A stretch of 64,000 nt of DNA from CAVSKL01 sp963728475 [NCBI: Candidatus Eiseniibacteriota bacterium]. GTDB lineage: Bacteria > Eisenbacteria > RBG-16-71-46 > JABDJR01. The stretch is taken from positions 372,001 to 436,000 of the forward strand of contig CAVSKL010000002.1 in assembly GCA_963728475.1 (NCBI GenBank). Direction: 5' to 3'. Position numbers and translations under genes: made by a program. Below the pieces are notes generated by a model. The model ran no database searches. It worked only from the letters and a program-made list of their open reading frames with translations, and was not told the DNA's origin. Every line of letters begins with the position of its first letter. Position 1 is the stretch's first letter. Positions 16,680-24,613 of the stretch are shown in pieces.

Positions 16680-17025
16680 GCAGGTTCTTCTCCTGGTGAC
16701 CCTGCAGGATCTGGACACCCTGATCCGCGAGACCCAGGACGACCAGCGGCGCGGGGAGCTGGAAGGGATGGGGTTCTCCCTCGACAACCTGGAACCGCTG
16801 CACGCCGCCCGGGAGAAGATCGCGGGCAAGATCGACCGGCGGTACCTTCGGATTTACGAGCGGCTGATCGCCAAGTACGGGCGGGCGGTGGTGCCGGTGG
16901 AGAACCGGATCTGCCTGGGCTGCTTCCAGGGGGTTCCCCCCAGCTTCTTCTCCGAGATCACCGCCGACCAGCCGGTCAAGGTGTGCGAGAACTGCGGGCG
17001 CATCCTCTACCTCCTCACCGACTGA
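16672..17025 (+). CDS. Short C4 zinc-ribbon protein, FlgZ/CT398-like
   Basis: 117 residues from GTG at 16672, within the end of the PTS gene. The N-terminus has L-V-T-L-Q-D-L-D-x-L-I, as in the zinc-ribbon family that includes Helicobacter HP0958 (FlgZ) and Chlamydia CT398. The C-terminus has C-L-G-C and C-E-N-C-G-R-I-L-Y, the four zinc ligands and family tail. Those relatives are about 230-250 residues with a long antiparallel coiled coil. Here most of the coiled coil is absent. FlgZ and CT398 bind sigma-54 (RpoN), and PtsN genes often neighbour rpoN, so a regulatory link is plausible but inferred. Confidence 0.65.
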   Translation: MHEQVLLLVTLQDLDTLIRETQDDQRRGELEGMGFSLDNLEPLHAAREKIAGKIDRRYLRIYERLIAKYGRAVVPVENRICLGCFQGVPPSFFSEITADQPVKVCENCGRILYLLTD

Positions 17026-17044
17026 CGGCCGGGGGCCGATCCCG

Positions 17045-18226
17045 ATGACCGCGGCGCCCGCCTCGACCCTCACCGGGCTCCGCTGCGCCCGCTGCGCCGC
17101 TGGCGCCGACGCCGACCGCCTCCAGACCATCTGCGCCTGCGGCGGGACCTGGCTGGCCGAGTACGACCTCTCCCGCGCCCGCCGCACCCTCACCCCCGAA
17201 TCGCTGCGGGAGCGCCCTCCCGGGCTCTGGCGCTGGGCGGAGGTCCTTCCGGTGCGCGACCCCGCCCGCCGGCGCGGCCTGGGGGAAGGGGGCACGCCGC
17301 TTCTCCTCGCCGAACGCCTCGGCCGCCGGCTGGGGCTTTCGCGGCTGTTCCTCAAGGACGAGGGGCGTAACCCCGGCGGCTCGTTCAAGGCGCGGGGGAT
17401 GGCGACGGCGGTGGCGCGGGCGGTGGAGCTGGGGGGGCGCGACTTCGCACTCCCCTCGGCGGGGAACGCGGGGGGCGCGGCCGCCGCTTACGGCGCCTAC
17501 TGGAACGTCCGGGTCCACGTGGCCCTTCCCGTTCTCACCCCCGAGCCCTTCCGGGAGGAAGCGCGGCTCCACGGGGCGACGGTCTACGACGTGGACGGGA
17601 ACATCGCCGAAGCCGGGAAGTGGCTGGCGTCCCGCCCCCAGGCCTCGGACTGGTTCTTCCTCTCCACCCTGAAGGAGCCCTACCGGGTCGAAGGCAAGAA
17701 GACCATGGGGCTGGAGCTGGTGGAGCAGTTCGGGGGACGCTGGCCGCGGGTGGTGGTCTATCCCACCGGGGGGGGGACCGGCATCGTGGGTATGGCCAAG
17801 GCCGACCGCGAGCTGCGGGAGCTGGGCCTGGTGGAGGGTCCGCCGCCCCGCTTCGTGGTGGTGCAGGCCGCGGGCTGCGCCCCCATCGTGCGCGCGTTCG
17901 AGGAGGGGGCCGAGCACGCCCGGGCCTGGGAGAATCCGGTGACCGAGGCCAACGGGCTCCGGGTTCCCGGCACCATCGGCGACCACCTGATCCTGGACGC
18001 GGTCCGCTCCACCGGCGGCACCGCGATCACCGTGACCGACGCCGCGATGGCGGAGGCCCGCCGCTGGGTCGGGCGCGACGAGGGGCTTTTCACCGCCCCG
18101 GAATCCGCGGCCACCGTCGCCGCCGCCCTCGAGCTCGCGCGTTCGGGGTGGATCGGGCCCCACGAGGACGTGGTGCTCTTCCTCACCGGGAACGGGTTCA
18201 AGTACCCGCTGGCGGAGGGCGAGTGA
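17045..18226 (+). CDS. thrC: Threonine synthase
   Basis: 393 residues from ATG at 17045. Makes threonine from O-phosphohomoserine using pyridoxal phosphate. The N-terminus has a small zinc-ribbon-like C-A-R-C ... C-A-C-G-G pair, common in this threonine synthase class. The PLP lysine sits in N-P-G-G-S-F-K-A-R-G, the PLP phosphate loop is probably Y-P-T-G-G-G-T-G, and the S-A-G-N-A-G-G-A segment binds the cofactor ring. No homoserine kinase or homoserine dehydrogenase gene is adjacent. It overlaps the RsbU-type gene by 4 bp, which is unusual company for an amino-acid enzyme. Confidence 0.85.
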   Translation: MTAAPASTLTGLRCARCAAGADADRLQTICACGGTWLAEYDLSRARRTLTPESLRERPPGLWRWAEVLPVRDPARRRGLGEGGTPLLLAERLGRRLGLSRLFLKDEGRNPGGSFKARGMATAVARAVELGGRDFALPSAGNAGGAAAAYGAYWNVRVHVALPVLTPEPFREEARLHGATVYDVDGNIAEAGKWLASRPQASDWFFLSTLKEPYRVEGKKTMGLELVEQFGGRWPRVVVYPTGGGTGIVGMAKADRELRELGLVEGPPPRFVVVQAAGCAPIVRAFEEGAEHARAWENPVTEANGLRVPGTIGDHLILDAVRSTGGTAITVTDAAMAEARRWVGRDEGLFTAPESAATVAAALELARSGWIGPHEDVVLFLTGNGFKYPLAEGE

Positions 18227-20007
18227 CGGGCTCTCCCGGGGACGCCGCCCTCTCCGACGCCGCCCTCCTCCGGCGCCATCACGCCTTCCGGGAGGTGCGG
18301 ACGCGGATCCTCGCCCTGGACCCGCTTCACGACCTCCGGAGCTTCCTGAGTTCGGCGGCGGGGATCCTCATGGAGCATCTCGGGGCCGACGCCTGCGCGG
18401 TGGTGGCCCGGTTCCCGGAGTCCGCCCGCGACTTCCATCTCCTGGTGCCGCTCCACGGCGAGGCGATCCGGCGCGAGCGCCCCCTGGGGACCGGGGAACG
18501 GAACCGGGATCTCCCCGCTCCCGAGCCGGGAGAGCGCGACGGATTCTTCTACCCTCCCTTCGCCGGGATGGCCGCCGAGGCCGGGGTGGTTCCGGCGCGG
18601 GTGTGGGCGGCGCCGGTGCGGGCGCGGGGGCGGGTGATCGTGGGGATCGAACTGGTCCGGCCCGACCCCGGGCTGGTCCCCGGTCCGGAGCCGCTCCAGG
18701 ACCTGGTGGACGGGCTCGCCGCCGCGTTCGAGGTGGCGTTCCTGCTCGCCCAGCTCCGCCGGGAACGGCTGGAGGCGCGGCTCCTGCAGGAGGTCGGCCA
18801 GGAGCTGGGGAGCACCCTCGACCTCCACGAACTTCTCACCACCATCCTCGACCTGCTGCGGCAGGTGGTCCCCTACGACGCCGCGGTGATCTATCTCCTG
18901 GGGGAGGACGGGCTGGACGTGGTGCACCAATCGCTGCGCGGCTATCCCGCCGGACAGGAGGAGATCGTGAGCCTCAAGGTGGGGCAGGGGATCGTGGGCT
19001 CGGTGGCCCGCACCGGCGCCCCCGAGATCGTGCCCCGGGTGCTGAGCGATCCCCGCTACTACAACGCCCGGGCCGAGACCCGCGCGGAGATGGTGGCCCC
19101 GCTCAAATCCGGAGGCCGGGTGATCGGGGTGTTCAACCTGGAGAGCGACCGTCCCGACGCCTACACCGCCCACGACCTGGAGCTGCTGGAAGGGTTCGCG
19201 GGCCAGGCCGCGGTGGCCCTGGAGCGGGCGCGGCTCCTGGAGCGGGAGCGGAACCAGCGGCGCCTGGAGCAGGAGCTGGGGATCGCCCGGCGTATACAGC
19301 GTTATTTTCTGCCGAAATTGCCGGAAAATGTGGCCCGGCGCGGGCTGGACGCGCGCACCCTGCCCAACGAGGAGGTGAGCGGCGACTACTACGATTTCCT
19401 GGAGCGCAAGGACGGAACCCTGGCGGTGGCGGTGGCCGACGTGTCGGGCAAGGGGATTCCCGCCGCGCTCATCAGCGCCGGGGTCCGGACCGCGTTCCGC
19501 CTCACCGCCGCCCAGCGCTCCCATCCCTCGGTCCTCTGCCGGGAGATGAACGTGTTCCTGGCCGACAGCCTCCGCGAGACCGAGTTCGTGACCGGGGTGT
19601 TCGGGGTCCTGGACGACCGCCGCCGGAGCTTCCGCTACTGCAACGCCGGCCACAACCCGCCCCTCTGGCTCCATCGCGACGGCGCGGTGGAGTGGCTCTC
19701 CACCGGCGGCACCATCCTCGGCGTGTTCCCCCACGCGGACTACGAGGAGGAGGTGATCGAGATGGAGGAGGGGGACCTGCTCGTCCTCTACACCGACGGG
19801 GTGACCGAGGCCATGGACGCGGCCGAGGAGGAGTTCGGCACCGGGCGCCTGGTGGAGGTGGTGCGCGCTCACGCCGCCGAGTCGCCCCGGGCGCTGGTGG
19901 ACGCGGTGATCGACGCGGTGCGCACCTTCGCCGAGGGGGCGCTTCCCGACGACCTCACCCTGGTGGTGATCGCCGGCGGCGCCGCCGCCCGGGAAGGGGC
20001 GCCGTGA
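18223..20007 (+). CDS. GAF-domain PP2C phosphatase (RsbU/SpoIIE type)
   Basis: 594 residues from a GTG overlapping the thrC stop. Residues ~1-180 form a weakly recognisable sensory region. Residues ~190-345 are a GAF domain (E-L-G-S-T-L-D-L-x-E-L-L ... N-L-E-S-D-R-P-D). A short coiled linker leads to a SpoIIE/PP2C domain with S-G-D-Y-Y-D-F, V-A-D-V-S-G-K-G, N-A-G-H-N-P-P, Y-T-D-G-V-T-E-A and a closing D-D-L-T-L-V-V. Family members dephosphorylate STAS anti-anti-sigma factors in partner-switching pathways, but no STAS or HPK gene is in the window. Codons at about 19291-19332 are unusually AT-rich. Confidence 0.85.
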   Translation: MTGSPGDAALSDAALLRRHHAFREVRTRILALDPLHDLRSFLSSAAGILMEHLGADACAVVARFPESARDFHLLVPLHGEAIRRERPLGTGERNRDLPAPEPGERDGFFYPPFAGMAAEAGVVPARVWAAPVRARGRVIVGIELVRPDPGLVPGPEPLQDLVDGLAAAFEVAFLLAQLRRERLEARLLQEVGQELGSTLDLHELLTTILDLLRQVVPYDAAVIYLLGEDGLDVVHQSLRGYPAGQEEIVSLKVGQGIVGSVARTGAPEIVPRVLSDPRYYNARAETRAEMVAPLKSGGRVIGVFNLESDRPDAYTAHDLELLEGFAGQAAVALERARLLERERNQRRLEQELGIARRIQRYFLPKLPENVARRGLDARTLPNEEVSGDYYDFLERKDGTLAVAVADVSGKGIPAALISAGVRTAFRLTAAQRSHPSVLCREMNVFLADSLRETEFVTGVFGVLDDRRRSFRYCNAGHNPPLWLHRDGAVEWLSTGGTILGVFPHADYEEEVIEMEEGDLLVLYTDGVTEAMDAAEEEFGTGRLVEVVRAHAAESPRALVDAVIDAVRTFAEGALPDDLTLVVIAGGAAAREGAP

Positions 20008-20981
20008 ACGACCTCCTCTGTCCCGCCTGCGGCCGCGAGGCCCGGACCGGCCCCACCTATCCCTTCCGCTGCATCTGCGGCGGGCTCTGGATCGCCCGCG
20101 CCCCCGAACTCTACCCGGTCTCCGAAGCCGGGGACGAAGGGGTGCAACCGCCGATCCCGCTCTGGGCCGACCCCGGGGACGCGCGGCTCCGGTGGAAGCG
20201 CGAGGACCTGAACGCCACCGGTTCGTTCAAGGACCGGGGGGCGGCGGTGCTGGCGGCGGTGGCGCAGCGCGCCGGCGCCGAGGCCCTGGTGGTCGACTCC
20301 TCGGGGAGCGCCGCCCTGGCTGCGGCGGGGGCGGCGGCCCGGGTGGGGCTCCCGGTCACCGTGCACACCCCGGGTGGGCTCTCCCCGGTGAAGCGGGACG
20401 CGCTGCGGGAGCTGGGGGCGGCGGTGGTGGCGGAGGGAACCCGCGCCGAGGCCTCGGCGCGCGCGCGCCGCGAGGCGGATCACGTGTTCTACTTCAGCCA
20501 CGTCTACCATCCCGCCTTCCGCGAGGGGACGGCGCTGGCCGCGCTGGAGATCCTGGAGCAGACCGGCGGCGATCCTCCCCCGCTGTGGGTGGTGCCGGTG
20601 GGGAACGGGTCGCTCTTCGTCGGCCTCGCGCTGGCGCTGGAGCGTGCGGGGCGAAGCGAGGTGCGGCTCTTCGCGGTCCAGGCCGGGGCCTGCCCCGGGC
20701 TCCGCCGTCCGGGGACCGGAGGCGCCACCCGCGCCCACGGCATCGGGATCGACGACCCGCCCCGCCGGGAGGAGATCCTGGCCGCGCTCCGGCGCGGGGG
20801 GGGGCGCACGGTGGAGGTGTCCGAGGAGGAGATCGAGGCCGGCCGGCTGGCCCTGGGGCGGCGCGGGATTTCGGCGGAGCCCGCCTCGGCGGCGGCGGAG
20901 GCGGCGGTGCGCCGGCTCCGCGCGGAGGGGGAGACCGGGGAGATCCTCGCCTTTCTCACCGGCTCCGGCCACCGCGGCTGA
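20004..20981 (+). CDS. Second threonine-synthase-like PLP enzyme
   Basis: 325 residues from a GTG overlapping the RsbU stop. Fold-type II PLP enzyme: N-terminal C-P-A-C ... C-I-C-G-G zinc-ribbon-like pair, PLP lysine in A-T-G-S-F-K-D-R-G-A, cofactor-ring segment D-S-S-G-S-A-A-L-A, and a V-P-V-G-N-G-S-L-F phosphate loop. It is a diverged and shorter paralogue of the threonine synthase encoded ~1.8 kb upstream. The ring-binding Asn of S-x-G-N is replaced by Ser (S-S-G-S), so substrate or reaction may differ. It is the last gene of the operon. Confidence 0.8.
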   Translation: MNDLLCPACGREARTGPTYPFRCICGGLWIARAPELYPVSEAGDEGVQPPIPLWADPGDARLRWKREDLNATGSFKDRGAAVLAAVAQRAGAEALVVDSSGSAALAAAGAAARVGLPVTVHTPGGLSPVKRDALRELGAAVVAEGTRAEASARARREADHVFYFSHVYHPAFREGTALAALEILEQTGGDPPPLWVVPVGNGSLFVGLALALERAGRSEVRLFAVQAGACPGLRRPGTGGATRAHGIGIDDPPRREEILAALRRGGGRTVEVSEEEIEAGRLALGRRGISAEPASAAAEAAVRRLRAEGETGEILAFLTGSGHRG

Positions 20982-20998
20982 TCTTCCGGCCGTGCCGC

Positions 20999-21024
20999 CC
21001 GGGCGGGGGTCAGACCCCGCCCGG
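20999..21024. terminator. Hairpin between convergent genes
   Basis: A perfect 10-bp GC-rich stem (20999-21008 with 21015-21024), loop GTCAGA, lies between the end of the PLP enzyme gene (20981) and the stop of the K+ channel gene, which it overlaps. It probably serves both strands. There is no U-tract. Confidence 0.5.
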
Positions 21025-22089
21025 AGCCTTCTCCCGCTCCAGCTCCGACTCCAGGTTTCCCAGGCTCTCCTGCGTTCCCACCACCAGCATCACGTCGCCT
21101 TCCAGGAGCGTCTCCTCGGCGCCGGGGCTCGGCAGGTAACGGCCGTCGCGCCGGAGCGCCAGCACCTGGATGCCGAGCCGCGCCCTCAGGTTCAGCGCCT
21201 TCAACGTCCGCCCCGCCGCGAAGCAGCCGGCCGGGAGCCGCAGCGCCTCCAGGTGCGCGTCGCCGAGGGCCGGGTTCATCATCTCCTCGAGGAAGGTGAC
21301 CACCTCGGGATGGAGGAGGGAGCGGGCCATCCGCACCGCTCCCAGGTCGTCCAGGTAGACCACGCTCTGGGCGCCGGCCTGGGTGAGATAGCGCCCGCCC
21401 CGGGCGCGGGAGCCTCGGGCGACCACCGCGATCCCGGGGTTGAGCGCGCGCGAGCTCACGATGATGTAGAGGTTCTCGGCGTCGTCCGAGATCACCGTGG
21501 CCAGGCCGCGGGCCCGGTCCACCCGCGCGGCATGGAGCACCGCGTCGTCGGTGGCGTCCCCCTCCACCACCAGGCGGCCGTCGTCGCGGGCGGCCTGAGC
21601 CCGGGCGGGATCGCGCTCCACCACCACGAAGTCCGCGCCCGCCTGGGCCAGCTCCGCGGTCAGCCGCACCCCGATCTGTCCGTAGCCGCAGACCACGAAA
21701 TGGCGATCGAGCTCTCCGACGTGCTTCCGCATGCGCCGCTCCTCCACCAGCCGGCCGAGGCGCCCCTCCACCAGGAGCGCGGCCAGGGAACCCACCGCGT
21801 AGAATGCCACGCTCACCCCGCCCAGCATCACCGCCACCGCGAACCAGCGGCCGCCGGCGGTGTGGGGGACCAGGTCGCCATAGCCCACCGTGGTCATGGT
21901 GGACACGGCGAGATAGACCGCTTCGGGCAGGGAGAGGTGCTCGAAAAACGCGAAGCCCGCCACCCCCGTCGCGAGGACCGCGGCCAGGATGGCCAGCAGG
22001 CGCCCCAGGGTGCCGAGGGCGTTCGTTCCTCCCCGGACGCCCCGCGGCCGTCGTGCGGAAACCGACCCCGGCATTCTGTTGGGACCCAC
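21010..22089 (-). CDS. Potassium channel with RCK (TrkA-N/TrkA-C) domains
   Basis: 359 residues. A first membrane helix (L-L-A-I-L-A-A-V-L) is followed by the pore helix and selectivity filter T-V-G-Y-G-D, then a second helix. This is the two-helix Kch/MthK layout. The cytosolic part begins with V-V-C-G-Y-G-Q-I-G, the Rossmann nucleotide-binding loop of RCK-N. A C-terminal RCK-C domain follows with L-x-G-D-V-M-L-V-V-G. It likely forms a tetrameric K+ channel gated by ligand or nucleotide. It is convergent with the threonine-synthase operon and divergent from the cation exporter. Confidence 0.88.
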   Translation of the reverse strand: MGPNRMPGSVSARRPRGVRGGTNALGTLGRLLAILAAVLATGVAGFAFFEHLSLPEAVYLAVSTMTTVGYGDLVPHTAGGRWFAVAVMLGGVSVAFYAVGSLAALLVEGRLGRLVEERRMRKHVGELDRHFVVCGYGQIGVRLTAELAQAGADFVVVERDPARAQAARDDGRLVVEGDATDDAVLHAARVDRARGLATVISDDAENLYIIVSSRALNPGIAVVARGSRARGGRYLTQAGAQSVVYLDDLGAVRMARSLLHPEVVTFLEEMMNPALGDAHLEALRLPAGCFAAGRTLKALNLRARLGIQVLALRRDGRYLPSPGAEETLLEGDVMLVVGTQESLGNLESELEREKAPGGV

Positions 22090-22128
22090 CGTGCCTCCCC
22101 GGTCGCATTCCCGGTTCGCTCCCGATTG

Positions 22129-22159
22129 TTGACACGTTGCCCGGCGACCGGCCTATAGT
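22129..22159 (+). promoter_or_regulatory. Candidate promoter of the cation exporter operon
   Basis: TTGACA (22129-22134) and TATAGT (22154-22159). The spacer is 19 bases, longer than ideal, which can mark promoters remodelled by MerR-type activators. The start would be about 34 bases upstream of the ATG at 22200, whose ribosome site GAGGAG is strong. Confidence 0.5.
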
Positions 22160-22199
22160 CAAGTGCTTTAGTCAGTTCCACGTTCGGCGAGGAGTCTCC

Positions 22200-23153
22200 A
22201 TGTCCGGCCACCATCACATTCGCGCCGGTTCGGCGGAGGAGGCGCGGGCGCTCAAGCGGGCGTTGGTGGTGACGGTGGTGCTGTTCCTGGCCGAGGTGGC
22301 GGGGGGGTGGGTGTCGCACTCCCTGGCGCTGCTCTCCGACGCCGGCCACATGCTCACCGATCTGCTTTCGCTGGGGCTGGCGGTGGCCGCGATCCGGTTC
22401 GCCTCCCGTCCCGCCAACCGCATCCGCACCTTCGGCTACTACCGGCTCGAGATCCTGAGCGCGCTGGCCAACGGGATCCTTCTCGCCCTGGTGGCGGCGG
22501 CGATCCTGGTCGAGGCCTGGCGGCGTTTCCGGAGCCCCCCGCGGGTCGAGGTGGACGTGCTCTTCCCGGTGGCGGCGGCGGGGCTGGTGGCCAACCTGCT
22601 CGTCATCTGGTGGCTGAGCCGGGCCCGCGGCGGCCTCGGCACCCGGGCCGCCCTCTGGCACGCCGGATCCGACGGGGCCAGCTCGGTGCTGGTCCTGGCC
22701 GCGGCGGCGGCGATGGCCGCCACCTCGTGGTACTGGGTGGATCCCGCGGTGAGCGTGGTGCTGGCGGTGGTGGTGGTGTACGGGGCGTACCGCCTCCTGC
22801 GCGAGGCGGTGGACGTGCTCCTGGAGTCCGCCCCCCGCGAGGTGGACCTGGCCGCGCTCGGCCGCGCGGTGACCGGTCTCGACGGGGTGGAAGGGGTGCA
22901 CGACCTCCACGTCTGGAGCCTCACCTCCCGCGTGCATGCGCTCTCCGGCCATCTCCGGGTGATGCCGGAGCGGCTGGCCGAGACCGACCGCATCCTGCTC
23001 GAGGCCAAGGCGGTGCTGCTCCGGGAATTCGGAATCACCCACACCACCCTCCAGGTGGAGTCGGAGGGGTGCGAACGCGTGGTCTGCGTGCTGGGCGTCA
23101 CCGAGGCCCCTCCCGCCGCCCCCCTCCCTCCGGAACGGAAAGGACACCCGTAA
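22200..23153 (+). CDS. Cation diffusion facilitator (zinc/cobalt exporter)
   Basis: 317 residues, ATG with GAGGAG upstream. A short His-rich head (G-H-H-H) is followed by six membrane helices. Metal-site residues of the CDF family are visible: S-D-A-G-H-M-x2-D in helix 2 and H-A-G-S-D in helix 5. The C-terminal cytoplasmic domain contains G-V-H-D-L-H-V-W, typical of the metal-sensing ferredoxin-like fold. It should export Zn2+ or a similar ion in exchange for protons. Its stop overlaps the tldD start (TAATG). The 19-base promoter spacer hints at metal-responsive control, but no MerR gene is visible. Confidence 0.88.
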   Translation: MSGHHHIRAGSAEEARALKRALVVTVVLFLAEVAGGWVSHSLALLSDAGHMLTDLLSLGLAVAAIRFASRPANRIRTFGYYRLEILSALANGILLALVAAAILVEAWRRFRSPPRVEVDVLFPVAAAGLVANLLVIWWLSRARGGLGTRAALWHAGSDGASSVLVLAAAAAMAATSWYWVDPAVSVVLAVVVVYGAYRLLREAVDVLLESAPREVDLAALGRAVTGLDGVEGVHDLHVWSLTSRVHALSGHLRVMPERLAETDRILLEAKAVLLREFGITHTTLQVESEGCERVVCVLGVTEAPPAAPLPPERKGHP

Positions 23154-24613
23154 TGACCGACCGCGATCCGATGGATTTCCTGCGCGCCGGGCTCGCCCAC
23201 CTGCGCGAAGCGGGGGTGGACTACGGCGACCTCCGTCACGTGGAAAACGCCACCGAGAGCCTGCTGATCCGGAACGGGGTGCTCGAGACCGCGCTCCGCG
23301 GGACCGACCGGGGGTTCGGGGTGCGGGTGCTGCTCGACGGGGCGTGGGGCTTCGCCGGCTCGAGCCTGGAGAGCCCCGAGTCCCTCCGCGACACCGTGGC
23401 GCGGGCGGTGGCGGTGGCCCGGGCCTCCGCCGGCGCGGGCGGGGAGCGGGTGGTGCTGGCTCCGGTGGAGTCCGCCACCGGCTCCTGGACCTCGGACCGG
23501 CGCGAGGACCCGTTCGCGGTGCCGCTGGACGAGAAGATCGCGCTCCTCTCCCAGGCGGTGGACACCATGCGGTCGGTGGAGCACGTGGCCTCGGCGGAGG
23601 CGTCCATGGATTTCTTCCGTTTCCGCAAACGCTTCGTTTCCACCGAGGGTTCGGAGCTGGAGCAGGAGGTGCTGGAGTCGGGGGGAGGCATCGCCGCCAC
23701 CGCCGAGCTGAACGGCGAGGTCCAGCGCCGCTCCTATCCCAACTCCTTCCGCGGCAACTTCCGCGCCGCCGGCTACGAGTTCGTGCGCGACCTGGATCTG
23801 GCCGGGCGCGCCCGGAGCCTGGCCGGGGAGGCGGTGGCGCTCTGCCTCGCCCCCGACTGTCCCCCCCGCGAGACCACCCTGGTCCTGGGCGCGGACCAGG
23901 TGGGGCTCCAGGTCCACGAGTCCTGCGGCCACCCCACCGAACTCGACCGGGTGCTCGGCACCGAGATCTCGCTGGCCGGCGGGAGCTTCATGCAGCGGGA
24001 CGGCCTGGGCAAGCTCCGCTACGGGTCGGAGCTGGTGAACCTCACCGCCGACTCGACCACCCCCGGGGGCCTCGGGACCTTCGGCTGGGACGACGAGGGG
24101 GTGCCGGCCGGCCGCACCCGGCTCGTCCACCGGGGGATCCACGTGGGTTACCTCACCTCGCGCGAGACCGCGCCGCGGGTGGGGCTCGACCGCTCCGGCG
24201 GCACCATGCGGGCGGAGAGCTGGTCCCACATCCCGCTCATCCGCATGGTCAACGTGAACCTGGAGCCGCACCAGGGAACGCTCGAGGAGATTCTCTCCGA
24301 GGTGAAGGACGGGGTCTACATGACCACCAACAAGTCCTGGAGCATCGACGACATCCGCCTCAACTTCCAGTTCGGGCTGGAGGTCGCGTGGGAAATCAAG
24401 AACGGGAGGCTCGGCCGCATGCTCAAGAACCCGGTCTACACCGGAATCACCCCCCGGTTCTGGGGAGGCTGCTCCGCGGTGGGGGGCGAGTCCGGCTGGC
24501 TGCTCACCGGGCTTCCCTCCTGCGGCAAGGGGGAACCGATGCAGGTCATGCACGTGAGCCACGGCGCGCCCCCGGCGCGGTTCGAGAACGTCCGGGTGGG
24601 GGTGTCGCGATGA
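23153..24613 (+). CDS. tldD: TldD-family metalloprotease
   Basis: 486 residues from the ATG at 23153, overlapping the exporter stop by one base. The zinc-binding H-E-S-C-G-H (HExxxH) lies near residue 260 and a C-terminal Cys-containing segment follows, as in TldD. In Escherichia coli TldD and TldE form a heterodimer that degrades unfolded peptides and trims the microcin B17 leader. The next gene encodes the TldE partner and overlaps by 4 bp. The Zn exporter upstream may simply share the operon. A role in lanthipeptide leader removal is possible in principle but unsupported, since that cluster lies 31 kb away. Confidence 0.92.
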   Translation: MTDRDPMDFLRAGLAHLREAGVDYGDLRHVENATESLLIRNGVLETALRGTDRGFGVRVLLDGAWGFAGSSLESPESLRDTVARAVAVARASAGAGGERVVLAPVESATGSWTSDRREDPFAVPLDEKIALLSQAVDTMRSVEHVASAEASMDFFRFRKRFVSTEGSELEQEVLESGGGIAATAELNGEVQRRSYPNSFRGNFRAAGYEFVRDLDLAGRARSLAGEAVALCLAPDCPPRETTLVLGADQVGLQVHESCGHPTELDRVLGTEISLAGGSFMQRDGLGKLRYGSELVNLTADSTTPGGLGTFGWDDEGVPAGRTRLVHRGIHVGYLTSRETAPRVGLDRSGGTMRAESWSHIPLIRMVNVNLEPHQGTLEEILSEVKDGVYMTTNKSWSIDDIRLNFQFGLEVAWEIKNGRLGRMLKNPVYTGITPRFWGGCSAVGGESGWLLTGLPSCGKGEPMQVMHVSHGAPPARFENVRVGVSR

